A stretch of DNA of 49,599 nucleotides from Anaeromyces robustus. Its lineage: Eukaryota > Neocallimastigomycota > Neocallimastigomycetes > Neocallimastigales > Neocallimastigaceae. Position numbers and translations under genes: made by a program. Shown here one piece after another: positions 28,540 to 41,821 of the stretch. The notes beneath the pieces are model-generated. The model made no database searches. It was given only the letters and a program-made list of their open reading frames with translations, and was not told the DNA's origin. Positions within the stretch are counted from its first letter, which is position 1; each line of letters opens with the position of its first letter. The stretch covers positions 92,501 through 142,099 of the forward strand of contig MCFG01000157.1 of the NCBI GenBank assembly GCA_002104895.1, written 5' to 3'.

Positions 28540-31487
28540 CATCTTTTATTATATTATTATATTGATTGTTCATACGTTATTCAGTATAAAATAAAATATT
28601 TTGCTTATAAAATATAAAAAGTAATTTAAAAAGGATTAAATATTCTAACCCTTTCTATTATTATTAAAACAAGTCAACTCCATATAAATAATAAAATGTA
28701 TAATTATACCAACAGTATTGAGCTGTAATGATAGAAAAAGAAATTAAATTAATAGGCATTTATGTATTAGTTCCTAATCTGTTCATACGATAAGTCTATA
28801 AAAAAATACTAATAACCAGCTTCTTTACCAATATATTAATCTATACTTTGTTTAAATATATCTAAAATAACTATTTGAAAATAATTTTATATAAACTTTT
28901 CTAAATAATATATATGTATTAAATTTTATTTTTTTCAATGTTGTATGAATATATTTATAATATATTTATAAATTACTTTTAAATAAATAAATACATATAT
29001 ACTCTATTATTTATGCTTTTAAATATATTTATTAGTTGTAATTGCATTTTATTTAAAGATTTATTTATCCTATTTCAAATATTACTTGATTGGTTTTCCT
29101 TATTAAATATAAATATATCATTATTACTGATACATTTTTTATATGTTTAAAAATATATATTCATTAAATCAATAATATAAAAATAATAGTTAAAATAATA
29201 TATATTAATTAGTAATATATATATGTATAAATTAGACAATAGTCTTCTTTGCAAAAAAAATATTGAAAAAGGTTTTTTTTTAAAAAACATTAAAATATAT
29301 AAAATATATTTAAAATTAGCATTTAAATGTATATGTTATAAAAGAAAAAAAAACAAGTTTTTTAATTAGTGTATAAAAATATTCGTAATATATTTTGCTA
29401 CTTTAATTACTAGTTTAAAAATTATTTAAATAATTACTAATAATGTTGTAATGTTGTAATATTAGTAATAATAATAATAATTTATAAGAATTCAATTTGA
29501 ACTAATATAGAATTTCTTAATAATAGCATATTAATAATATACTTTTATTATAAAGATTTTTTAACTTTTTTAAAGCATAGGTAATTAACATTATCATAGT
29601 TATAAGGACAAAAAACTAAAGATCAACCAAAAGTATGATTATAAATTAAAAAATCATAAATTCATTAATTTTACATAAATTATGTTTTTATAAATATTAG
29701 TTTAATTTAAAAAAAATATATTTAATAAATATATTAATAGATCAAGACTTTAAAAAGCTTCAGATATTAAAATTACATACATACAATATATATTTAAATA
29801 TGTATTAATATTTTTAATTTAATATATATTATTGTATATATTAATTATTTTAACTTTTTTTTTTTTTGAATATAATAGATAATATAGTTATATTAAAAAA
29901 AACATAAATGTTTCAATTTTTTTTTCTTTTATGTTTTATATCATTAAAAAAATTTAACATCAATATTATATAAATAACTCTAACCTTTAATAATTTTTAC
30001 ATTAATATTTTATTTAATTTGAAATAACATAACCTATATTTAAATTAATTATAAAACTATAAAACTATACAATATTTAAATAATTAAATTATGTTTATGT
30101 TCATATATCATTTTATTATTTTATTTTTTTATTTTCTTTTTTTACTATATACTTTTGTTTCTATTTCTGTTATAATTATAAATAAAATATTAAATGTTTT
30201 TCTTATTATTAAAAATTAGTAATAAGAAAATATAATATAATATGAAATCATAATATTATTCAGTTACATTTATAATTTGAAAGAATATTTATAAATTTTA
30301 TAAAAAGTATTATATACAAAAAATGAATAGTTATTATTGTTATTCTTATTATTGAAAACATTTTAAATATTATTGTAATTTATATATATAAAATAATAAA
30401 TACTAAAAGATTTTAAAATGAATAATTCAATATTTTAAATATTATATATATATAAAATAAAAAATAATGGACTGTCCATTGTATTACTATAAATAATTTT
30501 TATTTCAGGAAAAATAATGAATAAGTAATTAGTTTTACAATAAAATATAAATATTTTTATTATTTATTTTTCATTATATATTGTTTGGAATTTTTGATTA
30601 AATATAAATAATATTAATTTTATTTAATTATATATATAATTATTATATATATAAATTTTAAGAAATAGTGAACTTTGTTTTCATTATTTTATATAATAAA
30701 ATTAATTAGTTAAATAATAATTATAATATTTATAAAAACAAAAAAACAAACTTTTTTCTATTTTTATCAGCTGATATTCTATATTTATTTTATTATTATT
30801 TTTTTACTTATCCTTATTTACTATTAGAATTAAAAAATATATAATTTATAAATTATTCAAAATTATATTAAGGTTAGAAATATATTTTTTTTTAATTTTT
30901 AGTAATGTATAGTATATTCATTCACTATATTATCTATTTATCTATATCTATCATATCGTATAAATACTTTATATAAATGTTAATTAATAATGATAAAAAA
31001 AAAAAAAAAAGGAAAATTAATGATAGTATAATAGTAATAATTTAGAATTATTTTTTTTTTATATTTAATCTAACTAAACCTTAAATATAAATTTGCTATA
31101 TAATATTTTATTTCATATATAGTTTAATAAATGTTTTATTATTGTAATAAAGTATTGGACTTGATGAAATATTATATAAATATTATAATTTTATTAGTGT
31201 TTTTTAATTATTTTATTTATGTAACATTTAAAAATTGTAATAGGAAAAACCAGTATTAATATTATTCTGTCATAAATGTATTTTTCATATACTTTTTTTT
31301 TACATATTTATTATTATAATTAATAAAATATTTTTAGGGATAATTAAAGTTAAGTTTAGAAATAAATATAAAAGTAATAAAATTATTTTAATTTTTATGA
31401 TTATTATGAATCTTTTTATATATTTATTATTTATTAATGTTATATACTTATTATTATTTATTGTTATACTATTTTTTCTTTTCTTTT

Positions 31488-31519
<32 letters not shown>

Positions 31520-32157
31520 TTTTTTAGTTCAGTATATTTAATATATTAACAATTTGAAATTGATGTAAAAACAATATTATTTTACATATAATTAAATAAC
31601 TTATTCTTTATATATTGAAATTTTTTTATAAGTTATTTTTTTTTCCTAATTACTTTTTATTTATTTTAATAATTTTTCAAAAAATTATTATTATTATTAT
31701 TATTATTATTATAAGCATGTAAATCCTACAAAATATTATAATAAATAGTATGTTATGGATGGATTTTTAAGTAATACAATATGTTACATTTAATTTTATT
31801 TTATTACATACACAAAAACAATAATTTACATTTTCTCTACATTTGATAAGGTAAAATATATTACTATTAAGTTATTAAGTTTTAATTAAGGTTATTAAAA
31901 TTTGAAGATTTAATAATAATTAATTAAATTTAATAAAAGTTAAATAATCTTATTACTATTTATATATTCATTTATTATATGATTCAGGTCAAAAAATTTT
32001 ATTGAAATTTTATGATAAAAAAGACCCTATTTTAAAAAAATATCGATATATATTTTTAAAAAAGAACCCTATTTTTTATTATCTAAACTTTCATAATATA
32101 TTATAGGTTTTTTCTTTTTAAATAATAAATAAATAAATAAATAAATAAATGAATGAA

Positions 32158-32188
<31 letters not shown>

Positions 32189-32807
32189 GTACAGATTTAT
32201 AAATAATTAATAAATAGTATAATTATTATTTGACACATTCATATCACAACTCTATAAAGACAGGTTTCAAAGAGTTTTGTTTATAAGTAATTTTAAATAA
32301 CCATCCTCAATTGTTTTACTGCTTAATATTACTTCTAATTATTATTATTTTTTATATTAAATAATATATTTAAATTTGGTTTTGGTTTACGTTTAGGAAT
32401 TATTTCAAATAAAAATTTTATTCATTTTATTCTCTAGTAAATATCTAATATATAATCTTTTTTTTTTTTTTTTTTTGTTCAGTATGCATTTATCAAATCA
32501 AATATATTATTTATTAATAGTAACAACTTTGATATATTTTAAGATAATCTGAATTTATCTAAAATACACTTTAAGAAAAATATTTTAATTTAAAAATTCT
32601 ATTTTATTTTTAGCTTTTAATAATTATTTTTAGACCATAAGATTAAGATTAGGAAACATTTAAACAAAACAAAGCCGTTATTTTAAAATTGCGGTCTATT
32701 CTTTTATAATATAATTTTCGATCTAATTTTTTTTACATATTAATAACAGTTTTAATAATTAAATATGCTAAGATTAAGATATTAAAATAATATATAAATA
32801 AAAAATA

Positions 32808-33000
<193 letters not shown>

Positions 33001-34683
33001 TTAATAATAAATTTTCAATTTTTATCAATATTTATAATAAAGATTTAATTTTTTTATATATTATAAAAAGTAATAAAATTTCTGTTTTTTGTTATATATA
33101 CGAAATATGGAAGCCACTGATGAGTTGTCCAATCATTATTATTTTGTTAATCAATAATTATTTGGTTGATACATCCGTAATAATTATTGGCTCTATAATA
33201 AATATAATAAATACTTAAATATTAAATAGCATATTGAATAAATCATAAAAAAGAGTAATAATTAGATCATAATTTTATTATATAATAGTAAATAATATTT
33301 AATATGGTCATATGTAAGAAAGTCTTTGTATAGTATACTTCTAATAATTAATAATAGTTTATTGAATAACAAAGTTTAAAAGATAGCTATAAAAAGGATT
33401 AAATTATCTAATTATCATTTTTTTATTATTTTTAGTTTATTATGTTATTGGCTTATTTTATTTAGTTTTTAATAAGTTTATTTGGCTTCATTTTACAATT
33501 CGCATTTTTAAATATGTTGTAATGGTTTATTAAATTGTATACACTAATTATTATTCTTTTATTTTTTAAATATAATTATTTATTTATTTATTTATTTTAA
33601 TAATTAATTTATATCATTTATTTAATTAAATAATTATTCATTCACCTATTTATTTAATTATTGATTATATTTAAATTACTGTAAATAATAAATTAAAGGT
33701 ATGATACAATACATTATTTTTAATTTACATTCTTGTAATAATTATTATGGTGAATTTAATTAAAGAGAAAAAATTTTTAAATGTTTATAAATAGAATATA
33801 AAAGAATAATAATTCAATAATAATATATTACAATAAATTATAATATATACTATAACATAAAAATTACTAAATAAGACTAATTTATTTTTTTTTTTGAGAA
33901 CAATTTTTGATAAAAAATATATTAATTCTGTATATTATAAATATATTAGATTATATATACTATATATTAAAAATTATTTAAACAGAGTTTTTGTCTTCAT
34001 CTAAATTATATATAATTATTTATTAATTTTTTAATTTATACATATAATATAATATAATATAATATATATAATATATTATTTTAATTATATAATTAAATCA
34101 TTGATATTAAATAATTAATTTAGTTTATGTACCATTCACCAATTTGATTTAAATTAGCCATATATAAAATAATATTAAGATTAATTAATATTTATATATG
34201 TAATTTAATATATATTATTATATATTATATATTATACTTCAATATATGTTATAATATATAAATAAAATAGTTAAGAGGATAATCCATGTTATATTAAAAA
34301 AATGAAGGAGAAATATATAATATATAAAGGGAATAGTTTAATGAATGAATATAGTTTAAATAATAAATATATATTTATATAAATAATTAATAAATATATT
34401 ATTAAATAAATTAATATAATAAATTTTATATATTGATATATATTAATATATAAATATATCAAAAATATAAATAAATAAATAAATAAATCATTAAAGTAAA
34501 CAATCTTAAGATTTAAAAGGAAGTAAATAAATGAATATATAAATAAATAAGTAATAAATATAAAAAATGATAGTAATTAATATAATACGAATAAACAAAT
34601 ATTAATAGCAATAACTACTAAATAAACAACTACAGTAACTGCAAAAAAAAATTGTTTCCTTTGTTTAATTATTTTTTCTTTTT

Positions 34684-34716
<33 letters not shown>

Positions 34717-35661
34717 TTTTTGTTCTTTTTATTGTTTCATTTTATTGTTTTGCTTATTTATATTATTTGTTTTTTGTTTATTTCAATTTTTTATAAAATA
34801 ATAAATATAAATAATAAATAATAAATATAAAATAATAAATGTTATATTAATAGTAGTAAACAATAATAAAATCTAAATTAATTTATTATTATTTATTTAT
34901 TATATTATTAATAAATTAAAAAATTCAAGTTTTTCTTTTATTATATTTTATATTCCTATATATTTATTTAATATATTTATTTTAATATTTCTCTACTATT
35001 AATAATAGAATCTACTTCTATCTGAAAATTTTCCATTACTCTAATATAGTATATACAACCACTAACATTATTTCTTATAATAAATTTACTAAGATTTTAT
35101 TATATATTAATTATATCAATAGTTTTTTTTTAATAATTTTATTTATTTATGTATATATATTTTGGCTTAAAAAAAATAAATATGGATAAATAAATAAATA
35201 AAAATAAAAATAAAATAAAAATAAAAATAAAAATAAATATAAATATAAAAATAAAAATAAATATAAAAATAAAAAAAATTAAAAATTATAATAGAAATTA
35301 AAATTAAAAAAAAAAATAAAAATAAAAATAATAATAGAAAAATAAAAAAAAAAAAAAAAGAAAAAGAAAAAGTCAAAGCAATGAAATAAAAGTATTTTCT
35401 TATTTATATAGCTAAAATCATTTAAATTATTATAACTTTTTTATTTACTTTTTTTATTAAACAAAACTTTCTTTTTTTCATTATTAATAAATAATTCTTT
35501 ACTGACTTTTTTCATTTTTATTAATCATTTTTTTTTATATATATTTATTTAATATATAATATATTATTGAATTATTCCTATTATTATTTATAATTTATAT
35601 TTATATATATTTATAATAAATTTCTTTAAATAAAAAAAATTAAATAAAATAAATAAATATA

Positions 35662-35701
<40 letters not shown>

Positions 35702-36254
35702 AGTATTATTTGTTTTATTCTTATTATGTTTATTTATTTAATTTATAGTATTGACTATTAATAAATGGTGTAGAATAAATCAATCGATATAATAATTAAT
35801 TATAAATATATATTATTTATAATTTTTTAGTATTTATTATAAGTAAATTATGAATAAATAAAAATTTTAATAAAAAGGTTTTTTAACATATAATAAATAT
35901 TTAATATAAATGAGTTTAATTTTTATATTAATTATATTATCAATATAATATTATAATAAAATAAATATATTTGAATATAATATTAATATTATTATTTCCA
36001 ATAATCTTATATTAATATAAAATTCTTTATATTGCAATATATGTTAACTTGAATTTAATTCAATTAATAACAAATAATTAATAAATTAATAAAATTATTA
36101 AAATATAAAAAAAATTTTTTTATTAGTTTTAGAAAATTTATTGAATAAATATTTTTTTTCAGTTAAAAAAACTTTTCTTAACTGTTTTTAATTTTTTTTC
36201 ACAAAATAATCAAGAACAACAAAAGTTTTAAAAATAAATAAATAAAATAAAGAA

Positions 36255-38100
36255 ATGGCTGACGGTATGATTGAACATTATATAATAATAATATATATTT
36301 ATTTGTTTTGTTTTGTAAAGGATATAACTAAAAAATAAGAGATTAAAAAATAGGAATAATTTAAAAATAAATAAACAAAATATAAAAATGATTAATTTAT
36401 AGATCGAAGTAAACAAAGAAAAAAAAATAAAAAAATAGATTAGAATAAAAGTAAAAAAAAAAACTAGATATAATATTTATTTTAATATAATAAAGAAAAT
36501 AAAATAAAAAGAATATTATAGAGAAATAAGTATTTTTAAACAATATAAATATTAAAAATAAATAAACAAAAGATTAAGATCGAAAGGTGTTTTTATTATT
36601 TGGAAGATACATCTATTTTAAAAAAAAGATTTATATTATTCAGGTTAAAATAAAACAGAGAAAACAAAAAGTTATGTGAATAAGAAATAAAAAATATAAC
36701 TAAAATAAAATAATAAAAAGCCGGTGCTTTATTTGAAATTATTATTTATTTATTTTCATGAGAAAAAGATTAAAAATAAATAAACAAATATGATTTTGAA
36801 TAAGGAACTAAAATAACAAATAAATAAAAATATACGGATAAAAAACGAAAAAAAATTACTGAAGATGAAACAATATATAAAGAAAAAGAAATATGGAAAA
36901 AATAGAAAAGAAAAATAAAAAAGAAGGAAAATAAAACAAATAAATAAAATAAATATAAAGATCAAAATCATTAAGTTTTTATTTTTCAATAATTTATGCA
37001 TAGGAGACAGAGAACATCAAGTTTACATGGCTAAATTAGCCGAACAAGCTGAAAGATACGATGGTAAATATTGAAAAATAAATATATATATTTTAAAAAT
37101 TTATTATTTTATTTAAAATTATATGCTGATCAAATTTTAAATAATTTATTTTATATACAGAAATGGTTTCATACATGAAGGTAAGTTTTTTGTAAACAAA
37201 AAAAAACTAACACATAGAATAATTTAATTATTAGCGTTTAAAAATAAATAAATGAACAATTGATCTAATTACAATTTAACCATAAATACATAAATATTTA
37301 TTGTGGTATTTATAGGAAGTTGCCAAGGTAAATATTGATTAAAATATAATTTAAAATAATTAAATGATTTTTTTTAAAAAAAGTTTGATCTAATGATAAA
37401 ATATATATTTTAAAAAAATAAATAGCTTGGTCTTGAACTTTCTGTTGAAGAACGTAACCTTCTCTCCGTCGCTTACAAGAACGTTATCGGAGCTCGTCGT
37501 GCTTCCTGGAGAATTGTCTCTTCCATTGAACAAAAGGAAGAAAGTAAGGGTAATGAAGCTCAAGTTAACCAAATCAGAGCCTACCGTCAAACTATTGAAA
37601 ACGAACTTACTGAAGTTTGTTCCGATATCTTAAATGTCTTAGATGAACACCTTATCCCATCTGCTGCTGCTGGTGAATCCAAGGTCTTCTACTACAAGAT
37701 GAAGGGTGATTACCACCGTTACCTTGCTGAATTCGCTGTTGGTGAAAAGCGTAAGGAAGCTGCCACTCAAGCTCACGATGCTTACAAGAACGCTACTGAC
37801 ATTGCTCAAACTGAACTTGCTCCAACTCACCCAATCCGTTTAGGTCTTGCTCTTAACTTCTCCGTCTTCTACTACGAAATCTTAAGTTCACCAGACAGAG
37901 CTTGCCACCTTGCCAAACAAGCCTTCGATGATGCTATTGCTGAACTCGATACTTTAAGTGAAGAATCATACAAGGACAGTACTTTAATTATGCAATTACT
38001 TCGTGATAACTTAACTCTCTGGACCTCTGATCTCCAAGAAGGTAAGGACGATGAAAAGGCCGAAGCTAAGCCAGCTGCTGAAACTGAAGAAGCTAAATAG
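36255..38100 (+). CDS. 14-3-3 family phosphopeptide-binding adaptor protein
   Basis: A dimeric cytosolic adaptor that binds phospho-Ser/Thr motifs in signalling and metabolic proteins. I infer five exons: 36255-36264 (10 nt), 37004-37063 (60), 37161-37180 (20), 37316-37327 (12) and 37426-38100 (675), all GT..AG, totalling 777 nt and 258 aa. Both family signatures are present: [11 protein letters not shown] (45-55) and [20 protein letters not shown] (216-235). The phosphate-binding Lys52, Arg59, Arg132 and Tyr133 are in place, as is the groove segment [12 protein letters not shown]. The C-terminal tail is acidic and Ala/Glu/Lys-rich, as usual. Intron 1 is 739 bp and starts only 10 nt into the coding sequence. 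Codon use is distinctly richer in C/G third positions (GTC, AAG, TAC, ACC) than in the other genes here, which suggests high expression. Confidence 0.95.
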
Positions 38101-38848
38101 ATGAATCTCTTTTTTTTTATTTTAAAAATTAAATAAAGTATTGAAGATTTTTTTTAGATACCTCAATTTTAATTACAAAAAAACAAAAAATTACAACTAA
38201 AAAAAAGAAAAAAAATAAAAAAAAATTGATTTTTTCTTTTTTATTTTATAATATTTCTTTATTTTATTTTTTTTATTGAAAAAAAAAATAATTATATTTT
38301 AATATTATGAATGAATGGAGAATAATAAATTATTAATAATAATTAATAATAATTAAAAAAATGAAAATAAAACAAACATATATATAAAATAATGGAAGAA
38401 AGAAAAAAATCAAAATAAAAAAAATCATACAAAATAAAAAACAAAAATACAATACAATAAAAACAATAATAAAATTAAATAAAAATAAACATAATATATA
38501 AAAAAATAAAATTAAAAAAAAAAAAAAAAAAAAAAATAATAATTATGTTTTTTTTTTTTAAACACAAAGTGTGTATTTATTTTACATCCATGTTTTATAT
38601 AAAATATAATTTAAAAAATATTATAAATATATAATTTATAAAAAAAAAAAATAAAAGTTTTTGTATTTATAATATAAAAAATTTTTATAATTTTTTTTTT
38701 CATTCCCAAAATCAAAAAATAAAAATAAAAAAAAAAAAAACAACAAACAAACAAAAATGTGTAAAATATGAAAATAAAATGAGAAATATATTTTGTTTAA
38801 GGTAGTTAATTTGTTATGTTTTAATGTTTCATTGTTCATTGTTTTATT
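38101..38848. other. 14-3-3 downstream region and retrotransposon landing site
   Basis: A T/A-rich 3' flank with a poly(A) run at about 38515-38535. The sequence attgttcattgttttatt at 38831-38848 is the left target-site duplication of the first LINE insertion; its partner is at 39022-39039. No gene is visible. Confidence 0.5.
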
Positions 38849-38975
38849 TACTATTATCTATAATATATTACTGGTTTTTATTTTTTTTAGTATCATTTTT
38901 TTTCATTATGTGTTTTTTTATGATTCATGTATTTTAATATTTAAATTCAATAAAGTTGACGTACAAATTGTGTGC

Positions 38976-39021
<46 letters not shown>
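38849..39021 (+). mobile_element. LINE 3'-end fragment (5'-truncated insertion)
   Basis: About 130 bp matching the 3' UTR end of the full-length LINE at 41165-46351 (compare 46166-46300), including its AATAAA-type signal and the terminal tgtgccat, followed by about 42 A. It is flanked by an 18-bp target-site duplication (38831-38848 and 39022-39039). This is a classic severely 5'-truncated target-primed insertion with no coding sequence. Confidence 0.9.
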
Positions 39022-39025
<4 letters not shown>

Positions 39026-39070
39026 TTCATTGTTTTATTGTTAATAATATATTATATATATATTTATTTT

Positions 39071-40912
39071 GGCCTCTTTGCCGATGATATTGTCCTTTGT
39101 GCACCTACTAGAAGTAAACTAAATAAGCTTTTGAAAAAAGTTAATGATTGGGCTAAATTTAACCTTATGGAATTCGGAATTGGTAAATGTGGAACTACGG
39201 TTGTAAAAGCAGAAAATTCTAAAGTTAAAGGTGACCCTACCTTTTACCTTGCTGGTCAAATTATTCCAAAAACTAATTGTTATACGTATTTGGGAATTCC
39301 TTTTGATAGTGATTTATCTCTTAAACCGATAATTAAATCGACGAATAATAAAGTTAGGAAAGCGCTTTTTTCTGTTAGAGGATTTTTAATTAATCCTTAT
39401 ATGCCTATATCCTTCAAGAAATCAGTTTTTAATTCGGTTGTTGTCAGTCAAGTATCATACGTTGCACCTTTACTTGGATCTAATAAAACTAGAACAAACG
39501 GTGCTCAAAGGCTAATTAATAAAGGACTCTCTTGGATTGCAGGTCTTAGGAAGCGCTCTTCCTTCATATCTTTATATAGTGTATCTAAAGATCTTAATAT
39601 TCCTCCTCTTTCTGCCAAATGTGCCATTGCTCAAGATAAATGTTTTAAGAGATGGGCAGACTCTAATTGTATTATTTCCAAGTTAGTTACTATTATTCCG
39701 AAGATGAGAAAATACACATGGGCTAAAGAAAGCAGAACTTTATCAAAGAAACTTTCTAAAATTGGCTCTAGAGAAGATATTTTGACTTTTTATTGGAATA
39801 GAGATGTCAAAAAAGACTCCGTTAAAGCTGTTACCTATTGTGATAATCACCTTGAATTATCTCGTGATTATTTACATCTTGAACTTGAATACCCTAACTT
39901 GGCTTATGGCTTTAATTGGCTCCTCAAAATACGTAGTGGTTATAAATTCAATAGTGAAATTGCTAAAGCCGCTAAACTTGTATCTGACTCTTGCCCTGAT
40001 TACTGTCCTTGTTGTAAAGGCGGTAGTCAAACCTTCGAACATTGGATTCTAGAATGCCCAACATTCGATCATTGGCGTTCTAAGTTATTTGGCAATCTTG
40101 AAACCATTTATTTGTATGTTAATCGAAAACCTTTAGTTAGTTCTGATAATATCAACTTTTCTAATAATTTTAATAATAACTACAATAATAATATTTATGA
40201 TAATATCTATAATAATAATAGCAGTAGTAATAGTAATATTAATATTAATAGTAATAATAATGGTAATAGCAATGATAATAGTAATATTAATAATGTTAGT
40301 AATAGTAATAGTACTAGCTTATCTACATATTTTCTATACAACTACTCTCAATTCATTAATAATTTAACTATCAACAACATTTTTTTTGGTTTTAATTACT
40401 TCAACAATTTCTCCTCCTTGGAGAATTCTTCACGAAATAGTACTTTCTTAGTTTCTAATAGTTTTATTCATTATGTTAGTTTAACTTACAACTTAAATAA
40501 TACTTTCAGTTATAGTATCAACAACAATAATAATAGTTTAAATAATAGTATTAATTATAATAATTTAGTTAGTAATGCTTCAAGTGGGGTAAATTTTCAT
40601 TCCAACTCGTTGGAATGGAGTAGGGTATATTATTTCCTTCTTGGTGGAAGAGTTAATCATTATAACTTGGGGAAAGAGGAGTGGAACAGTCTTTGTAAGG
40701 CGCAACTTAAACCTAGCACCTTTTCGGATGTTCCACTTTTGGTACGTACATCCGCACTTTTACTTAGAATTATGCCTACTGTTAGTGGCCAGATCTGGTC
40801 ATTATTCAATAGGTATCCCAACAATCTAACCAAGAGCGTCGAAGCTGACAATTCAGTAGGACAAGACAGTAGGTCACACGCATCTAATAATGATAATAAC
40901 TTTCCAACTTGA
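39071..40912 (+). pseudogene. LINE reverse transcriptase C-terminal part, 5'-truncated
   Basis: An open frame of about 613 codons, beginning GLFADDIVLCAP. It keeps the catalytic FADD motif but lacks the endonuclease and all earlier RT motifs. The 16 residues that would precede it come from flanking DNA. A thumb-like region follows, then a Cys/His cluster YCPCCKGGSQTFEHWILEC (a CX2CX8HX4C pattern, as at LINE C-termini). Next comes an Asn/Ser-rich insertion of about 150 residues that has no clear counterpart in the other copies here. The C-terminus is conserved (NNLTKSVEADNSVGQDSR). The frame is undamaged, implying recent insertion, but the fragment cannot be autonomous. Confidence 0.9.
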
Positions 40913-41079
40913 TTTAATTTAATAATATACACTATACCATATGAAGTAATTATAAATTATTACTATCTATTAAATAATAAATTATTATTCTTTATTAGAT
41001 TAAGTTTTAATATGTACAATTACTTTATAACATGTACTTTTTAAATTAAATTTAAATAAAGTTTTCATTATTTTATTGC

Positions 41080-41129
<50 letters not shown>
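39071..41129 (+). mobile_element. 5'-truncated LINE of a second family
   Basis: Begins abruptly inside the reverse transcriptase domain and ends with its own 3' UTR (AATAAA at about 41055), ttattgcc and about 49 A. An 11-bp target-site duplication atatttatttt occurs at 39060-39070 and 41129-41139. The 3' UTR differs from that of the other copies, and the protein is only moderately similar, so this is a distinct LINE family. It starts 31 bp beyond the TSD of the preceding fragment and has the same orientation. Confidence 0.9.
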
Positions 41130-41132
<3 letters not shown>

Positions 41133-41166
41133 TTATTTTATAAAGTGATTTTGTTATTTAGTATTT

Positions 41167-41254
41167 CCTCTTCTGAGGACCTGTACTTCCATTCATTTGG
41201 AATGCTCAGAAGAGGGTAAATGCCTGTCGATACATGGCGACGTTAAGGGCATTT
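41167..41254 (+). promoter_or_regulatory. Structured 5' terminus of the LINE
   Basis: Two GC-richer hairpins at the very start of the element. Hairpin 1: CCTCTTCTGAG (41167-41177) pairs exactly with CTCAGAAGAGG (41205-41215), with an inner CATTC/GAATG pairing. Hairpin 2: AAATGCC (41218-41224) pairs with GGCATTT (41248-41254), with an inner GTCG/CGAC stem. The same two hairpins are kept in the second copy (46394-46442 and 46445-46481). They may serve as an internal promoter, an RNA-packaging signal or a translation control element. The topology I can draw is two simple hairpins, not an HDV-type double pseudoknot. Confidence 0.7.
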
Positions 41255-41705
41255 TATGAAGTCTCCTAAATAATTGTTCTTTTTTTAATAATATGTATAA
41301 GCTGGATATGCAGGAAATGAGATATTTGTATTTTCTTTTAAATTTACCTTTCATGTATTTCTGTATATTATCACTGTATGAATCCATTGTAATTGCGTTA
41401 ATTATTGTATGAGCTTGATTCACTCAAATGCATGTGCTTATACTTTATTAGAGTTTAGAATAGTTATTTTTGAGTTCTTCACCTTTAACTTTTTTTTAAT
41501 TTCATGAATTTAAGAATTTACAAGATTTCAAATATATTTACATTCGCAAAAAGAGATTTTATAACAACTATCAATATTCTAAAAGTGTTTTTATAATAGT
41601 GTAAAGAAGATAAACAATTGATAAATTTAAACAAAGAAAAAAAAAAAAAAGAAAAATTTACATTCAGTTATTACTAGTCTACATTTTTTTTAACTCGATC
41701 TTTTT

Positions 41706-41762
<57 letters not shown>

Positions 41763-41821
41763 AGTTTTGCACTTTCATTTTTCTTTTTTATTTTTTTCAA
41801 TATTAAATATATATAATCACA

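Noticed and set aside
33114-33190. CTGATGA motif suggesting a hammerhead ribozyme
   Set aside because: No GAAA with pairable arms in the right order follows it. The upstream cgaaa is only about a dozen bases away, too close to hold the two stems a circularly permuted form would need.
39023-39070. Upstream Met start for the second-family LINE frame
   Set aside because: These 16 codons come from target-site DNA and the preceding insertion's TSD, not from the element, which begins at 39071.
41167-41215. CTGAGGA at the LINE 5' end as a hammerhead core
   Set aside because: The motif is buried in a perfect 11-bp hairpin stem, and no GAAA core is present. The fold I can draw is a plain hairpin, and the strand order does not give an HDV-type pseudoknot either.
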